This document shows positions 57,320 through 64,000 of a DNA stretch of 64,000 nt, in pieces. The notes under the pieces are model-generated. The model had not been told where the DNA came from and made no database searches. It saw only the letters and a list, made by a program, of their open reading frames with translations. The stretch comes from Paludisphaera soli (GTDB taxonomy: Bacteria; Planctomycetota; Planctomycetia; Isosphaerales; Isosphaeraceae), in contig NZ_JAALJI010000006.1 of assembly GCF_011064595.1 (NCBI RefSeq), positions 186,001-250,000 of the forward strand, in the 5' to 3' direction. How positions within the stretch are numbered: position 1 is the stretch's first letter; the number at the start of each line of letters is the position of its first letter. A program made the position numbers and the translations under genes.

Positions 57320-58591
57320 ATGAAGACCCGTCGCGAGCCCCGGTGCGGCTTCTTTCGAGGATTGGTCCTGGGGCTGGCGGCGGCCGCGGTCGGCTCGCCC
57401 CTCGGGGCGGCTCAGTCGACCGACGGGCCGGCGGCCGATTTCGAGGCCGCACTCGCGCGGCTGGGCCCGAATCCGACCGCCCTTCGATCCACTGTGGACC
57501 CCAGCCCAAAGCCGACGATCGTGATCGGCCTCGACCGCTATCGGGAGGAGGCCGAAACCCTGGCCAGGCGTCACGGGCTCGCATTCCTGAGCCACCTGAC
57601 CGGCCTGATCGAGTCCCGCCCGGGCGAACCCGGCGGCCTGGCCCGCCGGGAGCTGGCATTCGCCACCCTGATGGCCATGTCCGGCGAAGAGGAGGTCTCG
57701 CGGATTCTCGAACGGTGCTTGACCCGGCGCGAGGGGCATGACGACCTCGCCCTCGTCGCCGCGACCTACGCGTCGCCGAGCCTCGGCCGCCGGCTCGGCC
57801 TCGCGGCGATGGCGAAGGCCCGGCCCGCGGGGTCATCCCTTGAGGACGCCGCCGCCCTGCTGCGATTCTTCGGAGAGAACGAGGACCTGAAGCAGCTGGA
57901 GTTGCTGGTCGCCGCGGAACGCCCCGACCGTACGCCGGCGACGCGCAAGCTCGATTCCAACCTCGCGGCGATGCGTCGAAGGCTCGAGCTTCCCGCCGCC
58001 ATGCGGGCCGACTGGGCGGATGACGACCTGGCCGTCTGGCGTGGTGCCAACTACACGCGCGACCGATCCGCTTCAGGCACCCAGGGCCTGGCGATCAACT
58101 CGCTGGGGCTCACCGCGAGGGGCCGACTCCGGCCCGCCTACCTGAAGGACCGCCTGAGGGCTTCGTCCATCACCTCCGAAGAGCTGTTCCTGGTCACTTT
58201 GGCCGTCAAGCACCAAGGGGAAGCTTCGCTGACGCCCGAGCTGGCCGAGATCGTGTCGGACGAACGGTTAGGATGGCAGAATGCCGCCGAGGCGCTGATG
58301 TCCATCGGCGATCCGGCCGGGCTGGAATCCCTCCGGGCCTTCCTCCTGCAGTCGACGGGCGGCCCGTCGGCCTCCGAGGCCGAGGCCGCGTTGCGAGCAC
58401 GCCGCAAGCGTCTCCTCAAGTACCTTACGGGCCAGTCCGTGTTCGCCGCCATGACCCCCGCCACCCTGGGATTCTGGACGAGGTTGAGCGAGGACCAGTC
58501 CTTCTCGCCCGCCGAACGCGCCGCGTTCGCGGCAGCCAGAGACGCGGTGAAGGACACTTTGAAGACCAACCCCAAGGGCTTCCGACTGTGA
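57320..58591 (+). CDS. Exported helical protein of unknown function
   Basis: This 423-residue protein has a signal-like leader (FFRGLVLGLAAAAVGSPLGAA) and a mature part made of short Ala/Leu-rich helices with ARRELAFATLMAMSGEEEVSRILERCL and ELFLVTLAVKHQGEASLTPELAEIVSDERLGWQNAAEALMSIGDPAGLESLRAFLL, a pattern like HEAT or armadillo repeats. I recognise no family. It is transcribed toward the DUF1080 cluster on the other strand and meets it at a strong palindrome. Confidence 0.6.
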   Translation: MKTRREPRCGFFRGLVLGLAAAAVGSPLGAAQSTDGPAADFEAALARLGPNPTALRSTVDPSPKPTIVIGLDRYREEAETLARRHGLAFLSHLTGLIESRPGEPGGLARRELAFATLMAMSGEEEVSRILERCLTRREGHDDLALVAATYASPSLGRRLGLAAMAKARPAGSSLEDAAALLRFFGENEDLKQLELLVAAERPDRTPATRKLDSNLAAMRRRLELPAAMRADWADDDLAVWRGANYTRDRSASGTQGLAINSLGLTARGRLRPAYLKDRLRASSITSEELFLVTLAVKHQGEASLTPELAEIVSDERLGWQNAAEALMSIGDPAGLESLRAFLLQSTGGPSASEAEAALRARRKRLLKYLTGQSVFAAMTPATLGFWTRLSEDQSFSPAERAAFAAARDAVKDTLKTNPKGFRL

Positions 58592-58592
58592 G

Positions 58593-58630
58593 TCGATGGT
58601 TGGCGCTGGGCCCCAGCGCCAACCTATCGA
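58593..58630. terminator. Long palindrome between convergent genes
   Basis: A 13-base perfect arm (58598-58610 with 58612-58624) is extended by TCGAT/ATCGA to about 18 pairs with one bulge. It lies in the 66-base gap between the gene at 57320 and the convergent DUF1080 gene. It lacks a U-tract. Confidence 0.55.
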
Positions 58631-58657
58631 TTCCCGCCTGGATCCCCGCGGGGGCGG

Positions 58658-59359
58658 TTACTGCTTCAGCGGCGTGAGGGTGACGTTGCGGAAGAAGACC
58701 TCGGCGCCCTCGGACTGCAGGACGATCTTGCCGCGTGTGACGCTGGCCTTGGTCCCCTTGTTGACCTCGACGCCGTTGACGATGTTGGTGATCGAGTCGC
58801 CGTCGCAGACGACCTCGACGACGTTCCATTCGCCGTGGGGTTTCTCGACGTCCTTCGTCCGGACGACGCGGCCCCCCTCCGTCTTGCCGTCGACTTCGAG
58901 GGTGGTGCTGCCGACCATGAAGAAGTCGCCGAAGTCGCGCTCCTGGATCTGGCACTCGATCGACTTCGGCCAGACCTGATCGGGGCCGACGCAGTGCATG
59001 AGGATCCCCGAGTCGCGCTGGGTCGTCTCGGCGTCGCGGGGGGGCCACTTCTTGTCGCCCCACTTCACCTCCAGGCGGAGGCGGTAGTCGCCGTACTCCT
59101 CTTTCGTCGTCAGGCAGCCGAACTCCTGGCCCGAGATGTGGATGACGCCGTCCTCGACCTTGTAGACCCCCTTGGGGTCGGCGTAGGGGTCGGCGGAGCC
59201 GCCGGCGTGGGCGGTGAAAGTGTACCAGCCGGCGAGGTCCTTGCCGTTGAACAGGCTGACGGGCTTCGCCGGCTCGTCCGAGTAGGCGGGGGTCGGATGG
59301 ATCATCGCGGCGACGGCCAGCGCGAAGACAAGGGCGGCCGTGCGAGGGACTCGAGTCAT
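58658..59359 (-). CDS. DUF1080 (3-keto-disaccharide hydrolase-type) exported protein
   Basis: This 233-residue exported protein is a DUF1080 domain, a concanavalin-like beta-sandwich. It has a leader to about residue 26, then VSLFNGKDLAGWYTF, GVYKVEDGVIHISGQEFGCLTTKEEYGDYRLRLEVKWG, DSGILMHCVGPDQVWPKSIECQIQERDFGDFFMVG and the closing GKIVLQSEGAEVFFRNVTLTPL. Members act on 3-keto-glycosides or bind glycans. GGAGCG precedes the start. It lies 46 bases downstream of a second DUF1080 gene. Confidence 0.88.
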   Translation of the reverse strand: MTRVPRTAALVFALAVAAMIHPTPAYSDEPAKPVSLFNGKDLAGWYTFTAHAGGSADPYADPKGVYKVEDGVIHISGQEFGCLTTKEEYGDYRLRLEVKWGDKKWPPRDAETTQRDSGILMHCVGPDQVWPKSIECQIQERDFGDFFMVGSTTLEVDGKTEGGRVVRTKDVEKPHGEWNVVEVVCDGDSITNIVNGVEVNKGTKASVTRGKIVLQSEGAEVFFRNVTLTPLKQ

Positions 59360-59405
59360 GAGAGGCGCTCCGGGTGTGCGGTCGAGGGGTCCGGGCGGGG
59401 CGTGG

Positions 59406-60110
59406 TCAGGAGCCGATGCGAGTCGGCCGCTCGCCGGCCGGGCGGGCCGCCGCCTGTTCGCCGGGCTTCAATTCGCGGACGCGGACGTTCCGCCAGCGGA
59501 CCTGGTAGGGGCCTTCGCCCTTGGGGATGCCGTGGACCTGCAGGCCGATGAACCCGCGCTCGTCCTCGCCGTCGGTGAAGTCGCTGGCGGGCTGGCCGTT
59601 GAGCCAGGATCGGTAGCGGTTTCCCTGCACGACGATCCGGTAGCGGTTCCAGCCGTCGTCGTCGAACGCGGCCTTGGCCCCGTCGGCGATCTCGGCGAGC
59701 CAGACGCCGCGCCGGCCCTCGTCGTAGAACCGGGCCGCCGTGCCGGTCTCCTTGCGGGCGATCTCGCACTGGGGGCCGTAGACCACGCCCGCGCGGGGCT
59801 CGCCCTGGGGGTAGACGTGGCTGCGGACCTGCACGCCGGAGTTGAGCCGGGGGTCGCACTTCACCTCCAGCTCCAGGACGAAGTCCTTGTAGTCCCCCTT
59901 GCAGAGGAACGTGTTCGGGCTCCCCTCGACCGTCCTCCCGACGATCGTCCCGTCCTCGACGGCGTACTTCGCCGTGCCGCCGTTGACCTTCCAGCCGTCC
60001 AGCGTCTTGCCGTCGAAGAGCGTCGTCCAGCCGGGCTCCTCGGCGAAAGCCGACGGGGCGAGGCACGCGAGCATGGCGAGGGTCAGGCCGATTCTCGATC
60101 GCGAAAGCAT
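59406..60110 (-). CDS. DUF1080 exported protein, second copy
   Basis: This 234-residue exported protein shows WTTLFDGKTLDGWKVNGGTAKYAVEDGTIVGRTVEGSPNTFLCKGDYKDFVLELEVKCDPRLNSGVQVRSH and ends with FIGLQVHGIPKGEGPYQVRWRNVRVREL. Leader ends near residue 23. It is divergent in sequence from the copy at 58658, so the two probably have different substrates. GGAGAA precedes the start. Confidence 0.88.
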   Translation of the reverse strand: MLSRSRIGLTLAMLACLAPSAFAEEPGWTTLFDGKTLDGWKVNGGTAKYAVEDGTIVGRTVEGSPNTFLCKGDYKDFVLELEVKCDPRLNSGVQVRSHVYPQGEPRAGVVYGPQCEIARKETGTAARFYDEGRRGVWLAEIADGAKAAFDDDGWNRYRIVVQGNRYRSWLNGQPASDFTDGEDERGFIGLQVHGIPKGEGPYQVRWRNVRVRELKPGEQAAARPAGERPTRIGS

Positions 60111-60149
60111 GGGGAGATTCTCCGGTCGGTTGCGGGAGGGTGATTGGGG

Positions 60150-61040
60150 TCAGGGGGCCCAGGCGTAGGCCTGCTGCTTGCGGAAGCCCCGGACGCGGAT
60201 GGAGCCGGCGTCGTCCGCGTCGACGAGGGCGTAGCCGCTGCTCTCGGCGCCGGAGCCCTCGACCATGGCGACCAGGGTGACGTAGTGGACGCCGGCGATC
60301 TCGCGGTAGTCGTTCTTGTGGCTGTGGCCTTGGAAGACGGCGCGCACCCGGCCTGAGGACTCAAGGACGGCGCGGACCTCGGCGGCGTTCTTCACCGTGT
60401 GCGGGCCCTCGACGTCGAGCCGCTGGTGGGCGAAGACGATCGTCGGCTTCGAGGTCGCCGCCAGGTCGTCGCGGAGCCAGCGGATTTCGTGCGCCGGGAT
60501 ATTGGCGTCGGTCCATTCGAAGTTCTTGCGGCCGTAGGGCTCGCCGTCGCCCCGGAAGCAGGCGTCGAGGAGGACGAAGTGCCAGCCCCCGGCGTCGAAC
60601 GAGTCGAACGACCTCTCCTGCCCCACCTTGCCGAGGAACTCCGCCTTGGTCAGCGTGTCGACGCAGTGGTTGCCCAGGACGTAGCGCCGGCGCTCGGCGA
60701 TCGCCGCAAGCTCGCGGTCGATGCGGTCGAGATACGCCAGCTCGACCTCCACGGAGTCGGCGGCGTCGATCAGGTCGCCCAGCTCGACGAGGAACTCGGC
60801 CTTGTCGCGCTTGAACCGCTCGGCGGCCTCGGCCAGCTTCGCCGGGGTCTCGCGATAGTGTCGGGTGCCGGCCGGCGGCTTGTCGGCGTAATGCAGGTCG
60901 GTGATCAGGCCGAACCGGACGCCGGGCTTCTCGTCGACGCGGGCCGTGGCCGTGGTCGTCGCGGCGCCCAGCACGAGCACGCCCCCCTGAAGGAAAGCCC
61001 GCCGCCCGATCCGGGCGAGATCCAGGTTGTTCGCGTCCAT
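60150..61040 (-). CDS. Exported calcineurin-like metallophosphoesterase
   Basis: This 296-residue protein has a Tat-like leader (GRRAFLQGGVLVLGAATTTATA) and a calcineurin-like fold: LITDLHYAD (Asp48, His50), ELGDLID (Asp89), LGNHCVD (Asn124, His125), FAHQRLDVEG and GHSHKNDYREI. It may hydrolyse phosphoesters or phosphorylated sugars. GGGGAG lies 5 bases before the ATG. It belongs to the same minus-strand run as the DUF1080 genes, 39 bases upstream of them. Confidence 0.85.
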   Translation of the reverse strand: MDANNLDLARIGRRAFLQGGVLVLGAATTTATARVDEKPGVRFGLITDLHYADKPPAGTRHYRETPAKLAEAAERFKRDKAEFLVELGDLIDAADSVEVELAYLDRIDRELAAIAERRRYVLGNHCVDTLTKAEFLGKVGQERSFDSFDAGGWHFVLLDACFRGDGEPYGRKNFEWTDANIPAHEIRWLRDDLAATSKPTIVFAHQRLDVEGPHTVKNAAEVRAVLESSGRVRAVFQGHSHKNDYREIAGVHYVTLVAMVEGSGAESSGYALVDADDAGSIRVRGFRKQQAYAWAP

Positions 61041-61144
61041 CGTCGCTCCCCGCTGCCAGAGCCGCCCGCCGTCTCCCGGACCCTGATTCCCGGCCTCATT
61101 GTGCGCGGCGGGCGGGGCCGGCGAAAGGGCCGGGCCCCCCTCAG

Positions 61145-62254
61145 TCAGTCCCCGGCGATCTCGCGGACTCGGTCGAAGAAGGCGCGCTTGCGGGGCGTGC
61201 CGAGGCCCCAGTCGACCGGGGGCGACTGGTAGCCGTCGCGGTAGTCGCTCGCGCCGGGGTCGAAGTAGCCCCAGGAGGCGTGCTCGGAGAGCGCCGCGTC
61301 GAAGTTGTTCTCGGGCCGGTCGAAGTCGAAGTGGTCGTCCTCGTTGAACAGGATCGGCATCGGCCGGTAGCCGGGGACCTGGCGGGTCTCGCGCACCGTC
61401 TCGGCGATCCGGGCCGGCTCGCCGACGCCGTTGCCGTGGAGCAGCAGGAAGTCGGAGGCGTGGACGACGTTCTCGCCGGGCACGGTCCCGCCGCCGTAGC
61501 TCGTCCCGGCCAGGAGCCGCCGGTCGCCGCGCCGTCGCGCCTGCACGCGTCCGATCAGCTCGTGAACGCGGTCGGGCCGGAGGATCGCGTGGTCGTACTT
61601 CACGTTGCACTCGTTGTTCACCTCGATCAGGACGTGGCGATCGCCCCGGTCGAGCACCCAGTCCACGGCGGCGTCGAGGGCGCGGAGCACGGCGGCCTCG
61701 TCCTCCAGGCGTTCGTCCTGGCCGAAATAGAAGACCCCCAGGATGACGACCATCCCCAGATCGTCGGCCCGGTCGAGGATGCGGACGAGCCGGTCGAGGA
61801 ACTCGGGGCGAAGCTCCCCCTTCGGCGTGAACCCCGAGGTCTCCCACGGCTGCCGGCCCTTCGAGTACCCCTGGGGGCTGCCGCCTTGCAGGTTGAGCGT
61901 GAACGCGAGGAGGCCGTGGCGTCGCCACTCGGGCATGGCGGCGAGGAACTCGCGGACGTTCCGCTCCGGGTCCCAGCGGCCGGTGTCCGGGTAGGCCCAC
62001 AGGGGCCGTGTCTCGGGGTTCAGGTCGTCGAAGGTCCCCTGCACCATCCGGCTGTTGAGGAGGAGCCCCTCGACCGATCGCCCGCGCCAGGTCCGCCCCT
62101 CGTAGGTGGGCCGGCCGTCGATCAGGAAGCCGTCGCCCCGGATCGCGATCTCGGTCCTGCGCTTCGGCTCGTCCGCCCCCGAAGGGGCCGTCGAGTAGGC
62201 CCCGACGATCAAACCCGAGATCAGCCCGAGCCGAGCGACGTGATCCAGCCTCAT
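61145..62254 (-). CDS. Exported GH-A clan-like glycoside hydrolase
   Basis: This 369-residue exported protein has a leader to about residue 25 and a TIM-barrel-like body. VLIEVNNECN (Glu215) looks like the acid/base and PILFNEDDHFD (Glu305) like the nucleophile of clan GH-A. Other parts are NLQGGSPQGYSK and MVVILGVFYFGQDERLEDE. I cannot fix the family. It begins 22 bases downstream of the nitrilase gene, which suggests an operon. A GC-rich hairpin lies near its end (about 61110-61140). Confidence 0.72.
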   Translation of the reverse strand: MRLDHVARLGLISGLIVGAYSTAPSGADEPKRRTEIAIRGDGFLIDGRPTYEGRTWRGRSVEGLLLNSRMVQGTFDDLNPETRPLWAYPDTGRWDPERNVREFLAAMPEWRRHGLLAFTLNLQGGSPQGYSKGRQPWETSGFTPKGELRPEFLDRLVRILDRADDLGMVVILGVFYFGQDERLEDEAAVLRALDAAVDWVLDRGDRHVLIEVNNECNVKYDHAILRPDRVHELIGRVQARRRGDRRLLAGTSYGGGTVPGENVVHASDFLLLHGNGVGEPARIAETVRETRQVPGYRPMPILFNEDDHFDFDRPENNFDAALSEHASWGYFDPGASDYRDGYQSPPVDWGLGTPRKRAFFDRVREIAGD

Positions 62255-62276
62255 CCCCTCACCCCCTTCGCGTTCT

Positions 62277-63125
62277 TCAAACGCCGCGATAGCCCCGCGC
62301 CTCCAGGGCGTCCGCGACGGCCGTCCCTCGCGCGATCGGCGGCCGGGGGGCGACTTCCACCACGACCACCGACTCGGCCCGGTCGCCGTAGGGGCCTCGC
62401 GCCAGGACGACGCCCCCCGGGCCCATCGCCAGCGACCGGCCGATGACCTTCCGGCCCTTCCAGGGACCGGCCGTGATCCGGCCCACGTTGCTGACCCCGA
62501 CGACCGTCGCGTCGTAGAGGCGGGCCAGCTCGGCGTACGAGTCCAGCCAGAGGCCGCCGTAGGGCTCGCGCGACTCGTCGTGATCGGCGTCGACCGCCCA
62601 GGCCGAGGGGGACAGGATCAGCTGGGCCCCCATGCGGGCCAGGACGTGCCCGATCGCCAGCGAGCTGCCGAAGTTGTCGGCGCAGATCGCCAGGCCGATC
62701 GTCCCGAATTCGGTCTCGACCACCCCGAGCCGGTCGCCGATGGAGTAGAGGTCCAGGGCGATGTCCAGCTCGTTGATCTTGCGGTGATGCAGCAGGATCT
62801 CCCCGCCGGGACCGATCAACACCGCCGAGTTGTAGAGCCGATCGCCGGCGCGTTCCACGAGCCCGGCGGCGACGTGGACCGCGTGCTCGCGCGCGGCGAC
62901 GGCCAGCCGATCGGCGTGGGGGCCCGGGATCGGCCGGGCCCGCTCGCGCGCCGAGGGGTCGGTCCAGCCCAGGTCCAGGCACTCCGGCAGGACGACGAGG
63001 CGGCAGCCCTTCGCGGCGGCCTCGCCGATCGCGCTCGCGGCCCGCTCCAGGTTGGCCTCGGGCCGGCCCCCTTCCACCAGGATCTGGGCCATGCCGACGC
63101 GGTGGCCTCGTCGATCCGTGCTCAT
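62277..63125 (-). CDS. Nitrilase-family carbon-nitrogen hydrolase
   Basis: This 282-residue cytoplasmic protein hydrolyses a C-N bond of an amide or nitrile. The catalytic Glu-Lys-Cys triad is visible: Glu48 in VVLPECLDL, Lys116 in HHRKINELD and Cys148 in AICADNFGS. The start at 63125 is preceded by GGGAGG five bases earlier; a start 12 codons upstream is less likely. It is the first gene of the minus-strand run 63125-58658. The substrate is unknown. Confidence 0.88.
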   Translation of the reverse strand: MSTDRRGHRVGMAQILVEGGRPEANLERAASAIGEAAAKGCRLVVLPECLDLGWTDPSARERARPIPGPHADRLAVAAREHAVHVAAGLVERAGDRLYNSAVLIGPGGEILLHHRKINELDIALDLYSIGDRLGVVETEFGTIGLAICADNFGSSLAIGHVLARMGAQLILSPSAWAVDADHDESREPYGGLWLDSYAELARLYDATVVGVSNVGRITAGPWKGRKVIGRSLAMGPGGVVLARGPYGDRAESVVVVEVAPRPPIARGTAVADALEARGYRGV

Positions 63126-63385
63126 GCCGCCCTCCCCGCTCCCGGCCCGCCGACGGTTCACGACGGAGCATAGTCGGCGCGGAGGCCCGGCGATAGGGAC
63201 GACCCTGGCCGGCGTCTCGATGGAAGATTCGCCTCAGGACGACCTGACGGATCCCGGGCCGGTCCGTCGCGACTTCAACGGCCCGCGGCGGTGGGGCGCG
63301 GCAAGGCGTGAAGATCGCATTGATTCCGACGCCAACTTCCGGATCCGATTCGGTCGGTCAAGCAGGATTCCACGTCCAGGACTGC
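63126..63385. other. Non-coding gap upstream of the nitrilase gene
   Basis: I see no gene in this interval. It must hold the promoter of the minus-strand cluster but no strong box was recognised; it leads into the candidate RNA promoter. Confidence 0.3.
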
Positions 63386-63394
63386 TGGTACAAT
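63386..63394 (+). promoter_or_regulatory. Extended -10 promoter of a candidate small RNA
   Basis: TG one base before TACAAT at 63389-63394 gives a strong extended -10. No -35 is needed for such promoters. Initiation would be near 63401. Confidence 0.5.
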
Positions 63395-63400
63395 AGGAAT

Positions 63401-63610
63401 GTCGCTTAAGATGCCCGAGCCGGCCGGGCTCGAGGTTCCCCCCTTGGTCTGGCCGATTCGTGAATCGTCGGCGTCCCCGAGGCCTCCTCGCAGGGGACTC
63501 CGTGGACATGGGATTCCTCGGACGTTCCCATGGGGATCGCGACAAGAGAGATGTTCCGGCCTCCGACGTCATGGCGGGCCCCCTGAACCCTGGCGCGGTC
63601 GGGGTTTTTC
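63401..63610 (+). ncRNA. Candidate structured small RNA
   Basis: About 210 bases lie between an extended -10 box and an intrinsic terminator with no good protein frame. Four hairpins are visible: CGAGCC/GGCTCG (63416-63432), CGATTC/GAATCG (63454-63467), a GTCCC-CGAGG double stem (63473-63498) and CATGGGA/TCCCATG (63507-63532). TGTCGC at 63400-63405 can pair with GCGACA at 63539-63544 to close the domain. It does not show the RNase P, tmRNA or SRP RNA core motifs; 6S RNA or a novel RNA is possible. The call rests on sequence reading only. Confidence 0.4.
63586..63609 (+). terminator. Intrinsic terminator after the candidate RNA
   Basis: AACCCTG pairs with CGGGGTT (one wobble) around a 7-base loop and runs into five T bases at 63605-63609. 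Confidence 0.6.
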
Positions 63611-63691
63611 ATTCATCCTTCGGATCGGTGCAGCGGCTGCCGGGCGTTTCGGAATGACACGAACGCCAGGTTTGTTCGATAAATCTTAAAC

Positions 63692-63709
63692 AAAAATCGC
63701 GCGATTTTT
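63692..63709. repeat. 18-base perfect palindrome near the IS left end
   Basis: AAAAATCGCGCGATTTTT is followed by further T bases. It may be part of the terminal inverted repeat or a transcription stop protecting the element from read-through. Confidence 0.6.
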
Positions 63710-63770
63710 TTCCGTTGAGTGTGGCGATTGAAGCGGGTCCGCCTGGGTGGCTGGGGAGGGGTTCTCGGGG

Positions 63771-64000
63771 ATGAAAGCCTACTCGACCGACCTGCGTGAG
63801 CGGGTCGTGGCGGCGTGCGACGCCGGCGATGCGACCCGCGAGCAGATCGCCGCCCGCTTCTCGGTCAGCGTCGCCTGGATTCGCAAGCTGATGCGGCAAC
63901 GCCGCGAGACCGGCTCGATCGAGCCCAGGCCGCACGGCGGCGGCCACGCCTCGGCGTTCGACGCCGTGGCCGAACGGAGGCTCCTCGAGGCGGTCCGGGC
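63771..64000 (+). CDS. IS630-family transposase, N-terminal part (cut by window end)
   Basis: The frame starts MKAYSTDLRERVVAACDAGDATREQIAARFSVSVAWIRKLMRQRRETGSIEPRPHGGGHASAFDAVAERRLLEAVR and runs off the window, so it is partial at the 3-prime end. The N-terminus is the helix-turn-helix DNA-binding region of IS630/Tc1-like transposases, which cut DNA with a DDE catalytic core encoded downstream. GGGGAGGGG lies upstream at about 63753-63762. Confidence 0.85.
   Translation, partial: MKAYSTDLRERVVAACDAGDATREQIAARFSVSVAWIRKLMRQRRETGSIEPRPHGGGHASAFDAVAERRLLEAVR

Larger units (their letters stand above)
63680..64000 (+). mobile_element. IS630-family insertion sequence, left part
   Basis: The transposase start at 63771 is preceded by AT-richer sequence unlike the surroundings, with TA dinucleotides at 63680 and 63687 that could be the target site and a perfect palindrome at 63692-63709. 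The left end is therefore placed around 63680-63690; the right end is beyond the window. Confidence 0.55.

Noticed and set aside
63399-63689. A 96-residue frame across the candidate small RNA
   Set aside because: Its AGGA lies only one base before the ATG, the sequence is Pro/Arg-rich without similarity, and it runs through the hairpins and the terminator.

Overview
The window is very GC-rich bacterial DNA that reads as a planctomycete, most likely of the Isosphaeraceae type. The evidence is two PSCyt1/PSCyt2/PSD1 genes each followed by a DUF1501 gene, two DUF1559 prepilin-like genes, two DUF1080 genes, a secreted protein with the planctomycete LE-x-RT-x-PS N-terminal motif, and a merged S10-spc-alpha ribosomal cluster with no rpmD, adk or infA. 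This assignment is an inference from gene content; no rRNA or tRNA gene was recognised.

Layout. 1-3.4 kb: a P2-type (calcium-like) ATPase facing a small DUF1801 gene. 3.5-7.3 kb: the first PSD1/DUF1501 pair. 7.4-8.2 kb: a peptidoglycan-binding-like plus papain-like cysteine protease protein. 8.3-11 kb: asparagine synthetase and a small phosphoesterase. 11.0-11.7 kb: a repeat-bearing non-coding stretch that ends in a good sigma-70 promoter. 11.8-29.1 kb: a long co-directional cluster from rpsJ to rplQ with secY, map and rpoA. 29.2-31.5 kb: a HIT protein and a secreted GH5-like enzyme. 32.2-36.1 kb: a near-consensus promoter, dnaG, rpoD and a classical U-tract terminator. 36.2-36.9 kb: a coiled-coil zinc-ribbon protein.

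37-54 kb is accessory, envelope-directed content: a large secreted protein divergent from a TetR regulator, two DUF1559-lipoprotein modules, a G8-domain secreted protein, a Cys-rich peptide/PepSY/redoxin operon, an ARPP-1 protein, a secreted PHP-type metallohydrolase and a two-domain AhpD-like protein. 53.2-57.1 kb holds the second PSD1/DUF1501 pair on the minus strand. 58.7-63.1 kb is a minus-strand cluster of nitrilase, GH-A-like glycosidase, calcineurin-like phosphoesterase and two DUF1080 proteins, which looks like a carbohydrate-processing operon. The right edge has a possible structured small RNA with its own promoter and terminator, then the start of an IS630-family transposase cut by the window end.

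How it fits together: the central 20 kb makes ribosomes, RNA polymerase alpha, the translocon, primase and the housekeeping sigma factor. Most flanking genes encode exported proteins with signal peptides, lipoboxes or prepilin leaders, typical of planctomycete envelope and polysaccharide-degradation gene sets. Several convergent gene junctions carry perfect GC-rich palindromes without U-tracts, whereas the dnaG-rpoD unit ends in a textbook intrinsic terminator.
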